Shown: piece after piece, positions 47,372 to 58,100 of the stretch
Layout of the letters: every line of letters starts with the position of its first letter
How positions within the stretch are numbered: the stretch's first letter is position 1
Assembly: GCA_936450465.1 (NCBI GenBank)
Contig: OW388291.1
Coordinates: 39,830,873-39,894,872 of the forward strand
From: Gibbula magus
Taxonomy: Eukaryota; Mollusca; Gastropoda; Trochida; Trochidae
DNA length: 64,000 nt
Direction: 5' to 3'
Notes under the pieces: model-generated
Seen by the model: the letters and a program-made list of their open reading frames with translations, nothing else
Told to the model about the DNA's origin: nothing
Databases searched by the model: none
Made by a program: the position numbers and the translations under genes

Positions 47372-48349
47372 TCAACTTCCATTTACTCTATTCCGGCACT
47401 TGCACCTTATGACCTCTCTTAACGTATTTCTGAACGACCTCCCAAACATACAGTAGAATATCCAGTTCGCTGAACAGTTCAACACAACAATCGTTTGAGT
47501 TACCTTGGCTAAAAACCCATCGGAACCAAACGCTCTCTCGCATGCTGTTGTAATGTGAGTGATGACAGACATCACAATAATTGCTATATTGATGACTACC
47601 AGCTGGTCATGGTTTCTTCCTGTTGATTGGATGACACGCCTCCTTGAGAAGATGATGATGATTATGTTGCACACCACAAGAAACACCAGGGGAATCACAG
47701 CTCGAAATGTGAAGAGAACATATTTTTGATGAAAATCAAATAATTGTGAAGAAGAGAAAGTCGAATATTCAGACATAATCCATGTGATGTTGAGGTCATT
47801 ATTCCAGTAAAGATCGTGTTTGTACATAAACCAGTATGGAATATTCAAAACTATCGAGAAACTGAAAAGAACCACGATCCAAACATTGATGACAGATCTC
47901 CTCATGTAGCGAGAAGCTTGCAGAGGTTAAGCCACAGCCAAAGCTCTCTGTAATGCAATCAGCATGGTGAAGAGGATCTCAAATGTGTAGAATGTCATTG
48001 CTGTAGGGTACTCGAAACTGTGAATGCCGCACATTATAACCTCAACCGATTGTGATATCCGTTCCAGGTGAAACAACACAGTTTCAAAGGCGATGAAAAC
48101 CAGAAGAATGATGTCTATGAAGCTTAGAAACTTCAAGAGTCGAACACCGGGAACAGATCTCTGCAGTCTTGACAACACAACGGATCCAAGAATGTTACCA
48201 CATATACCAATGATGATGCAGACACACAGACTTATAGCATATCCATCGCTCGATCTTGCTGATTGTGGAACCAAAGAGTTTGTTGAATTGGAATAGTTTA
48301 GTAACTCCTTCATGCTGGATTCCTCCACGTGTCCGTGCGACACCATCAA
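47372..48349 (-). pseudogene. Receptor G7: 7TM receptor with one nonsense codon (unit 3)
   Basis: Reads as G6 from MMVSHGHVEE through TM3 to ALAVA, where the lysine codon AAA of G6 is TAA (plus-strand TTA at 47927-47929); the same frame then continues with PLQASRYMRRSVINVWIVV to the end. The stop lies just inside the cytoplasm after TM3, so any product would lack TM4-TM7. All other features match G6. A single substitution in an otherwise intact copy indicates a young loss. Confidence 0.92.
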
Positions 48350-48551
48350 CGTTGACAGTTTCCAACTGATGATAGCCCTGTCAGTGTGTACGTTTCAGAG
48401 AATTGCGTTATAGGGAATTTTATTAGTATAATGGTCGATAGAGCAAACATATCCTTTCACATATCTTCCATTTACTAATTGATACGTAAATAATAAATGA
48501 AGGGAATGTGAATCTGGAGTAAATGGATATGGAGGCAGGAGAGTGGCATGG

Positions 48552-51464
48552 TACGGAAGCGTATTAGTGTCACGGTGAAATAGTATCTCCTACGTAGGAG
48601 ATAGCATGATCAAGCACTGATCACTTCGTTTCATACTTATCCACGAGTTGTTGAGACACCTAAGCATCTTGCGTTTGTCTTTTTCATAATAAACATAATT
48701 ATGTTAGTCTGATTAAATCATGTGTCAGTGCCGTCTTGATTTTCAAAATAAAGTATTGTTCACTTGAAATGTTATGGAGGGAATATTGTCTTTCCGTTAC
48801 TGCTCCCTTAGTGTCCATTTTGATAGTGATAGTTTACGAATATACTGTTACCGTTAGTTTCAAATTATTATAATTATTTGCACATTATTTTTTTCACAGA
48901 TTTGCCATTTATTATTAAAGATTGTACGATATTGTGTTACGTTAAAGGGTAAAACATCCTATTACACGACCCGACAGGCCGCATGTATAGAAAACGGTTA
49001 TCCGTATTGGTAGAAAATGGGGCGACGAATAAAGGGTGCATTTTATGGAACTCTTCAGTGTGAGAGAGATATATTTGTAGGTTTCATGCGATTTTGAGAA
49101 ATCAGACAGATTGTTGACCATTCCATCATAGTGTTATATTCAAAACTACATTATTGGGTGATTAGTTCTCGCTACGTCAGTGAGAACACTTGTACCACAT
49201 TCGAGCGGCCATTTTCATGTGAACACTTTAAAATGGCCGCTCGAAGGGAAATGCACTCGAGTGGCTTAACCCAACCATTACATTCGTTTTATTGATTCAG
49301 GAGTATTATTTAGCCATTGGTAACACTTATTAACCTTTTTGTGAGAACACTTTATTTCAATTCATTAGGAATAGCGGTCTCCAACGCCTTTAAAGGGTAA
49401 GGGTTTGGAGACAACTGACAACATAGAACGTTGCTAGGCATTGAAAGGGGTCCTGGCATAGGATTGAACATATGACAAATGTTATATTTTGTGCTTAAAT
49501 GAGGCACATTCTTATCTATTCGATATGTTTATTTGTCTTGTGTACTTGGTCTCAGATTGTTTTACAAAAAGTTTGCTTTGAAATCGAATAAGCATATATT
49601 TCAGACGGAAAGGAGTAAGCACATACTACGAGTTGAATCGCCATTCCTGTTCACATTTACGAAGTTCTTATTTAGAAGTTACTTCATTTCACTTCAATAA
49701 AAATTTGATTGGAATTATATGTAATTAAATGAAAGTCAAATACGAACACTCATTTATGGATAAACAACCTCATTTATTATTAATTGTTTAATTAATTAAT
49801 TGTTCTTATTTCACTTCAAACCTACAAAATACCACTCAAATAAGTTATATGTAATTAGATGTATACACCTCATATCAGCATGCTATAAATGACAATCAGA
49901 ACACTTAACAACTGAGGTAGATTTTCAAATTTTTCACTTCAGATGGTTAATTTACCCATATGGTAAATATACTTGTCAAAATAGGTTAGGTATATTGGAA
50001 GTTTATTATTGATATTAAATCATTGTGTAAATGTGCAAATAAATCAATATGAAAAAATTCAAAATTTACATTTATCGCTAACTATTCTTCTCCAGCACAT
50101 TCATAACATCAAGAGTACAGACATTCATTAACGGTAATCAATTATAGAAGCTGAGATCCTTTATTTTTGAGTAATGTTTTGAGTGACGTCGTGTAACAAA
50201 TGTCCAGCACCACGTTCAAAGTGTAATTAGGTCGCTAGTAGTGGCAATGACCGTGGATTTTCATTTCACGGAAATATTGACTGTACTTGAATTATTGAAG
50301 GAGTTTAAAACTGATATTCCAAAACATCGATATGGAAACCGCAATCATATCGTGTTTTGCAACAATGTAGAGATCTACCGTGAACTATTGAATTAATATT
50401 AGTTTATTAAATATAATTGTTCAGTGCAAAACTATACTGGATTGCATAACACATGATGGCTCAATCAACTCTACTTCTATAGATATACCAATATATAAAG
50501 TACTTAAAGGCGCTCTAGCACGTTTTTCTTAATGAAAAAATTGATCTCACGAAAAGGTAAATAAGTCTTACCAATTGCTAAATAATACCTCCGAATCAAT
50601 AAAAAAAAGTTCTACAATGAATGTACATTTTTCGGTTAAGCCATGCGAGTCCATTTCCTTTCGAGTGGCCATCGGCTGTAGCGATACCTAAACACTTAAA
50701 GTAGAGTTTTGAATATGGAACCATGATAGAATGGTCAATTGTCTTGTTGTCTGAACTATTAATTGACCTACAAATCTACCTCTCACACTGAAGAGTTCCA
50801 CAGCAATGTCGCTTTATACGTCGCACCATTTTATTTCAATATAGATGCAGGCTTATCGGATCGTGTGACGCGATGTCTTACCCTCTAACATAATAATATA
50901 TTGTTTAAACTGTAAAGTATATGGAAAATTTGAGAAAACAAAATACAGCTACATCGTCTTTAAAGCTTTTTATACTATCATATACTTATACATCATATCA
51001 TATACACAATATTTTTTATGGGCATTCTAGAAAGTGGGGTGATGAAGAATGAAGAACAATTTTATGGATACACAACTTCTTTATTCTATGTCGAAACGTC
51101 GCCTACATAGAATAAATAAGTTGGGTATCCATAAAATTGTTCTTCATTCTTCATATAGACCAGAGTTTACATACACTATACACGTATACATGTGTTAAAT
51201 ACAATTATGAAAAACGCTAGATATGATAAAGTGGTACAGGCTTTATATATAGTATATCCTACAAAGGAGATACTATCTCCTACGTAGGAGATACTAAGTC
51301 CTACGTAGGAGATACTAAATCCTACGTAGGAGATACTATCTCCTACGTAGGAGATACTAAGTCCTACGTAGGAGATACTAAGTCCTACGTAGGAGATACT
51401 TTGTCCTACGTAGGATATAGTATCACACAAAAAAATTTCATCATGACACTAATACGCTTCCGTA
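48552..51464. mobile_element. Element B3
   Basis: As B2: TACGGAAGCG ends, GCATGG duplicated at 48546-48551 and 51465-51470, 113-bp hairpin (51042-51154), full right arm, central unique region. Differences from B2 are a handful of bases plus GTGTAACAAATG near 50190, which B2 lacks. Confidence 0.92.
51259..51420 (+). repeat. 21-bp tandem array of element B3
   Basis: About 8 units of GATACTAAGTC plus CTACGTAGGA, flanked like B2. Confidence 0.92.
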
Positions 51465-52499
51465 GCATGGCGTTTGATTTAGTTAATGATTCAGTAATCA
51501 TGAAAAAAAGGACAAGGTTTTTGTGTACTGTCAATAACTTACTCTTTAATAACGAAGTGCGTTTGTTTTTCTTTGATTGTATTTTACGTTTCAAAGTTTA
51601 ATTTGATGACCAGCAATAAAATGTATACTATCAAACTGTTAGTTTTTGATGAGGTCAGTGGATGAAGACAGTAGTAATTGAAAGAATCTATCTGATGTCC
51701 AAACAACATACTGTGATACAGTTTCTAAATGACACATCGGAGATGGATTGTATGTGAAAACATAACCTTGTCTCTGTTATGTCTGGATTACAGCTAATGA
51801 CAACAACTCAGTGGGTATGTAAATTATATACGGATTTCAGTGATCCATAAAACAATCAAACGTCTTTATTCACATGGTGATATGATAATTTTCATTGACA
51901 AAGTAAAATCAACAAGAACGTAGAAGTAGCTTTTGAAAAATATCATATACATGAAAATGAAAAAGATAATACAAAATACTAAATACAACAACCAAACATT
52001 ATACAGATTATTACACCTCATTATTATACCACATGAGTCAAAATACAATACATATCAATGTATCTTATCAACCCATCATTTACAATTTACTACATACATT
52101 TGAATATATTCACAATATGAAACTTACACCATTGTAGCAGATTCGACTCACCTATTTTGATGGAATACAAGGAACTGCCTTTGTGCAGATTTCCCTGGCT
52201 TAAATATCCACAAAAGGTAACATCTGCACTTATCTAATTATGTTAATTACTTTAATGTTGAGTGACACATCTCAGTCCCGGACAGTATATGGACGATATG
52301 CCGGACATTAATCTGATATTATTCAATTTCTGACATATCACCCTCATTTAGACTGACAGGCCGACAGCGCATCATTGTTACACTGTAATTTATGCTAAAT
52401 CAACTAGGCAGTTTGATCTGAATATTTTATGCATAGAATTGTGTTTACTTTGTGAAAATATATCGTGTTAATAGAATCCCCCTTACAGAAACCTCAGAT

Positions 52500-53279
52500 G
52501 ATACAAACATATCCTTCTAGTTGTAGATTCTTACAGTAGATGGAGTGAAGCGTTCCCGCTCAAAACACAAGCTAAGAAGATCTGAAGTTGCAAGAGTTCT
52601 TTATCAGGAGATACGTTGTAGATATGGTTCTCCAAAATCAATTGTTTCTGATAGAAGCAGAAACTTCGTATCAAAACTTGTAGGTGTCATCTGTGAGATT
52701 TTTCAAGTGACAAGACACACTACAAGTAGCTATCATCCCATGTCTAATGCAGCATGTGAACGTACCACCAGTACAATCCTTCAAGCTCTGCGTACATACT
52801 GCGACACTGACCATGGTAACTGGCCAACCCACATACCAGGTATCATGCTGGCCTTCAGAATGTCTCCCTGTGTGCAGTCAACAGGGTTCTCACAATTTCA
52901 TATGCTCTTTGGTAGAGAAATGAACATTCCCTTTGATACTGCCATCTTACCAAAAGATGGAATTGGTAAAAATGCCACTGAGTATGTCACTCAAGTAATG
53001 GAGAACCTCAAAGAGGTAGCATCCAGTAACCTGAAACTCGTTCAAGAAAAGATGAAAGAACGCTATGGCCGCAAAAGTTCAGAACCACTGTATGATGTTG
53101 GTGATCTTGTGTGGATCACAAATCAAGTTAATACAAAAGGTAAGTCACATACATTAGACCCAAAGTACATTGGTACATATGTTGTTAGTGATGTATGCAC
53201 TAAGAACACATATCAGCTGAGAGATAGAAGGACTATAAAGAATCTGCCTTCCAAAACTCATGCCGAAAGAAGCCATTAA
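52500..53279 (+). pseudogene. Ty3/Gypsy-like integrase fragment, unit 3
   Basis: Same breaks as units 1 and 2, core frame from 52545. Nearly identical to unit 2. Confidence 0.85.
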
Positions 53280-53509
53280 ACCGTTTCATGAGCGATTCAC
53301 GGCACAAGGTAAGAAACGACGACGCCCTTACAAGTTTCTAAAAGTAAAATGAAATGCTCTTATATGAAGATGTCTCCACTACCAGTACTAAATAGATGTC
53401 ATAACATGTAGATCTTCACAGTTTATAGTGCTAGAAAGTCGCGACCAAATTTACCCAAAACCCTTTGTGCTGTTCTACATGATATAACACAAACCTATCT
53501 ACTTGTAGG

Positions 53510-54119
53510 TATTGGACACACCCTTCTCCTTCTTCTCTTCAACCTAGTAGCGGCAGCCTACACACCAGAGGAATCAGCTGTGTTAAGGCTTAACTATGGC
53601 GTTGCCTTCACTGGCAAAACTGAATTACAACTAGCTGGTGATTACTGGTTACACTCATTCGAAATACCTTTGGAAGAAAATGAGTTGCCAGCATTTAAAT
53701 GTTCATGTATGACTAATGATACTAGATGTCATGTGATACATAGACTCCTGACACCAATGTTTTCCTTCAAGTCTCAGTTTTCTCATCGACTAAACAATAC
53801 CTGTAAACGTTTAAAATCACTTCTACCAGAACACTCTCTACCTGATAACATAAGAAGTAAGAGAGGACTGTTTAACTTTATTGGCTCATTTTCGAAATCC
53901 CTCTTTGGAACAGCTACAGTCCACGATGTTAAAATTTTGGCTAATCACATGATGACACTGAACAAACAAACCGCAAAATTGGCAAAAGTATTTAGCCAAC
54001 ATGAAGATGATTCATCATTTGAAGACAAATTCTATTCACAGAGTTGCATAAAAATGTTATCACATTACCATGAGTTTAGAATTGTATTTATTACTCAACC
54101 TTACGTATCAATATTTTAG
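53510..54119 (+). pseudogene. Env-like fragment, unit 3 (longest copy)
   Basis: Same leader-like run and RSKR/GLFNFIG site, but the homologous frame continues past the point (53973) where units 1 and 2 are cut, with AKLAKVFSQHEDD, before unrelated sequence and a stop at 54117-54119. This shows that the unit boundary falls inside the env-like gene. Still truncated. Confidence 0.75.
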
Positions 54120-54214
54120 TAAGTAAATGGTCAAAACAACCAGCTGATCGAAACAAAACCGTGTATGAATACCAATCAGTAAACTGATCTCTCCTAACCA
54201 CCACTGCCAAATCC

Positions 54215-54412
54215 CTGTCGTCAAGAAGAGGTGTCCTTTAATTTCAACTGTGAAGGCAGGTTTATTGACAAGATGACTTCAGACAGAATGAGTTTATCGA
54301 AACTATATTCCAATTTCCTAAAAGACATGTCAGTCAAGTGCATCCCAATAATTTGCATTCTTTCTTCAGACAGTCTATGCCTTGCCATTTTTCTCGGAAC
54401 AGCTGAAGACAT
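54215..54412 (-). pseudogene. Tc1-like transposase N-terminal fragment
   Basis: Minus-strand frame with MARHRLSEERMQIIGMHL followed by TDMSFRKL, the usual beginning of a Tc1-like helix-turn-helix. The expected continuation is lost within about 30 codons. No TIRs located. Confidence 0.55.
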
Positions 54413-54929
54413 CGCTGCGGTGGGTTGTTTTATACCCTAACGCTACACGTTGAATATACTGTGTTCCATGAAATGTGTTGTTAGGATATGTAAAGTGTGT
54501 AGATGTTGTTTTTGTGTGAGTAATAAATGTTTGGAGTACAACATGAAATTCAATTCAATATCCTGAGAACCTTTAGATTAAATTTCTGATATTATTTCGG
54601 CCTTATGTCGTCTCATTTCGGCCATATGTCTCAACTTCACACATCGTTGTTTTGATGAATGGTTACCAATGTCTTCAAAATACAATAGCACATTATAAAC
54701 AGATAAATGCACTCTACATAGTATTTCATCGTCCCAAAGCATGTTTTAACAAATTTAAAATATTACAAATAAGCAAATGTAAATAAATCAAACTTTATTT
54801 CAAGATTTGTCAACCATACACTAAATCATAAAATCATCGCCGAAAAGAAAATAACTCAAATAACAAAACGTCATACAAATACTGTTGAGCATTGCGAATA
54901 CACCATGATGTATCATTCAGAATGTTTTC
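54413..54929. other. Spacer, no gene recognised
   Basis: AT-rich sequence up to the 3' end of the sulfotransferase. It would include its 3' UTR on the minus strand. Confidence 0.5.
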
Positions 54930-55036
54930 TTAAAATGTGAAATTTATTCCGGTATCTTTAAATTCTCTATTTATGACGTCATCAAAGGCCTCGTTCTGAG
55001 CCACAGTCAACCAGTTCTTCCAGTCTCCGATCTGAC
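54930..55036 (-). other. Sulfotransferase last exon
   Basis: Acceptor CTTCAG|GTCAGATCGG; encodes [19 protein letters not shown] and ends FTF plus TAA at 54930-54932. It lies 4.5 kb from exon 4 because a LINE occupies the intron. Confidence 0.85.
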
Positions 55037-55890
55037 CTGAAGTTTAAAGTTTGTTGGTTATGAAACAACATACTTAACCATTGAGATCCTAAGGACCAAC
55101 CAAGACTAACCAATTATCTCTATCAACTACGGCCTATAAGTGTACACACTCCCGTGTTTACCATCTAAGAAAGTCAGTCCGTCCCAGTGCATGAGGAAGG
55201 CGCGTGTAAATAGCGGTGATAAACACAAAATATCGTTCTATAATAGTAAGTGTGTGGAATCAAAGAAAAGAGCACATAAAAGCTTGAGAATCTATCGAAA
55301 GAACAAAACTCATACTAACAGACGTAAATCTTGTAAACTAAGAAACTATTATAAGTATACATGCAGAACGAGTAAATTGTCTTACCAAACTCAGACCAAA
55401 GACAAGTTAAATTCAACATTGTCTGATTCAAATATGTTCTGGAAAGTGCTCAGAAGTATTTCCCACCGACGAATGGTAACGAACAATATAAGCGATGAAA
55501 CTTGGCTTGATCATTTTAGTTAGGTACAACTAGTGATGAGAATGTTGTACTTGACGAGACTTATATTCCAGATGACATTGATGATATTGTTTTGGAGGCA
55601 CCTATTACTAATAACGAAATCAGTTCAGCTATTAACCATTTAAAGAATGGTAAATCACCTGGTAACGATACTATTACATGTGAAATGCTGAAATGTTGTA
55701 CACAACATATTATGCCATTTTTAGTGTCTCTTTTTAATAAACTCTTCGATTCGGGGTCATTTCCTGAAGATTGGACAACAGCTATTATTATCCCTCTACA
55801 TAAACAGGGTAACATTAATAATCCTGATAACTACAGAGGTATTTCTCTATTATGTGTTGTTGGTAAAATTTATACCAGTGTGCTAAATAC

Positions 55891-56003
55891 CAGGGCCCAT
55901 AATTTCGAAGCTCTCTTAGCGCTAAGATAGTCGTAATATAATGTTAATGTATGGTACTTACGACTATCTTAGTGCTAAGAGAGCTTCGAAAATATGGGTC
56001 CTG
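55891..56003. mobile_element. 113-bp hairpin MITE in the LINE RT
   Basis: CAGGGCCCATAATTTCGAAG at the left and CTTCGAAAATATGGGTCCTG at the right; the arms run through CTCTCTTAGCGCTAAGATAG to a 24-base loop. CAGGG termini suggest a hAT-type MITE, though the flanks (GCTAAATA and GCTATCAA) match only partly as an 8-bp duplication. Confidence 0.8.
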
Positions 56004-56699
56004 GCTATCAAATTGGGCTAATTTAAAGGATAAGATATCGGAAACCCAAGCTGGGTTTAGACAAGGTTATTCCACTGTCGATCATATATTTACTCTTAAT
56101 GCCATAATACAGAAATGTTTATCTAAGAAAAGGAAAAAATTATATGTAGCTTTCGTGGATTTTAAAAAAGCATTTGATTCTGTTAACCTTATAAAATTAT
56201 GGTCATGCCTGAGACGTAAAGGGATAAGTGCTAAAATGTTAACAGCACTCAAGGGAATATACAAATCAGTTAAAGCATGTGTGAGATTGAACAATAACCG
56301 CTGTACAAACTTCTTTGACTGCCCTGTTGGTGTAAAGCAGGGCTGAATATTAAGCCCAATCTAATTTCCTTCTTTATCGATGAATTGACAAATAATGTAA
56401 TTTCAAATGGAAAATATGGTGTGCAATTGTTTCCTGATATGTTAGAAATATTATTGCTAATGTTTGTTGACGATGTTATTTTAGTATCCGATGCTATCTC
56501 TGGATTGCAGAGACAACTGAATATTTTGGAAAAGTTTGCTGATACTTGGGGATTAAGTGTCAACTTAAATAAAACTAAAGTTGTTTAGAAGGGGCGGCCG
56601 TTTGGCGAAACGTGAAAATGGTTCTTCAAAAATGAATTGATTTCTACTGTTAATACATACTACGAAAGCCTACAAGGGCCAAATTCAATGACAACATTT

Positions 56700-56955
56700 T
56701 TTTTTTAAAGTTGTAGTTTCAACTTTTAAAGGTGTACTTACAAGTTAGAAAGTTGTATATTCAAGTTTTAAAGTTGTATATTCAAGTTTTAAAGCTGTTA
56801 TTACAACTTTTAAAGGTGTAATTACAACTTTAAAAAGTTGTTTATTCAAGTTTAAAGTTGTAATTACAACTTTAAAAGGTGTAATTACAAGTTCAGAAAG
56901 TTGTATATTCAAGTTTTAAAGGTGTAATTACAAGTTTAGAAAGTTGTATATTCAA
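56700..56955 (+). repeat. 21-bp AGTTGTAATTACAACTT-type array in element C
   Basis: About 11 imperfect units spaced 20-22 bp, alternating AGTTGTATATTCAAGTTTT and AGGTGTAATTACAACTTT. The core TTGTAATTACAA is a perfect 12-bp palindrome. A few inverted units lie at the right end (58105-58245). Confidence 0.85.
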
Positions 56956-56956
56956 G

Positions 56957-57166
56957 AAGACAAATATTTATGGATGATCAACTTCTTTATTAACAATAGC
57001 GACGTTTCGGTATAGATCCTTATACCTTATACCGTTATCAAGCATATGGGAGAGATGATATATGATTTTATCATCTCTCCCATATGCTTGATAACGGTAT
57101 AAGGATCTATACCGAAACGTCGCTATTGTTAATAAAGAAGTTGATCATCCATAAATATTTGTCTTC
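56957..57166. repeat. 210-bp hairpin with GAAACGTCG motif in element C
   Basis: Arms of about 100 bp: GAAGACAAATATTTATGGAT ... and the exact inverse ... ATCCATAAATATTTGTCTTC, centred near 57061. Contains GACGTTTCGGTATAG and its inverse. The flank (TTCTAGAATGCC) is shared, inverted, with the hairpin of element B (GGCATTCTAGAA). Confidence 0.92.
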
Positions 57167-57235
57167 TTCATCACACCAACTTCTAGAATGCCTCTCAAAC
57201 AGTTTGTATATTCAAGTTTTTAAATTGTAATATGA

Positions 57236-58100
57236 CTAAGTAGATCTGATATATGACTAAGTAGATCTGATATATGACTAAGTAGATATGATATATGACT
57301 AAGTCGATCTGGTATATGACTAAGTAGATCTGATATATGATAAAGTAGATCTGGTATATGATAAAGTAGATCTGATATATGACTAAGTAGATCTGATATA
57401 TGATAAAGTAGATGTGATATATGACTAAGTAGATCTGATATATGATAAAGTAGATGTGATATATGACTAAGTCGATCTGGTATATGACTAAGTAGATCTG
57501 ATATATGATAAAGTAGATCTGGTATATGATAAAGTAGATCTGATATATGACTAAGTAGATCTGATATATGATAAAGTAGATGTGATATATGACTAAGTAG
57601 ATCTGATATATGATAAAGTAGATGTGATATATGACTAAGTAGATCTGATATACGACTTAGTCGATCTGATATATGACTAAGTCGATCTGGTATATGACTA
57701 AGTAGATATGATAGACGACTAAGTAGACATGATATATGAGTAAATAGATCTTATATATGACTAAGTAGATATGATATATGTCGATCTGATATATGACTAA
57801 GTAGATCTGATATATGACTAAGTAGACATGATATATGACTAAGTAGATCTGATATATGATAAAGTAGATCTGTTCTTTGATAAAGTCGATCTGATATATG
57901 ACTAAGTCGATCTGATATATGATAAAGTCGATCTGATATATGATAAAGTAGACCTGATATATGACTAAGTAGATCTGATATACGACTAAGTTGATCTGAT
58001 ATATGATAAAGTAGATCTGGTATATGATAAAGTAGATTTGATCTTTGATAAAGTAGATCTGTTATATGACAAAGTAGTTCTGATATATGATAAAGTCGAT
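57236..58100 (+). repeat. 21-bp GATATATGACTAAGTAGATCT-type array in element C
   Basis: About 41 units: TATGACTAAGTA plus GATCTGATA, with frequent ATAAAGT and GTCGATCT variants. Contains palindrome AGATCT once per unit. Blocks of several units are themselves repeated (for example 57300-57440 and 57470-57600), indicating array growth by unequal exchange. Confidence 0.92.

Larger units (their letters stand above)
45036..53973. repeat. Tandem unit 3 (receptor G7 + element B3 + Gypsy remnant)
   Basis: Third head-to-tail unit, closest to unit 2. Beyond 53973 the sequence continues into env-like sequence instead of the junction piece, so the right edge retains the pre-duplication arrangement. Confidence 0.92.
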
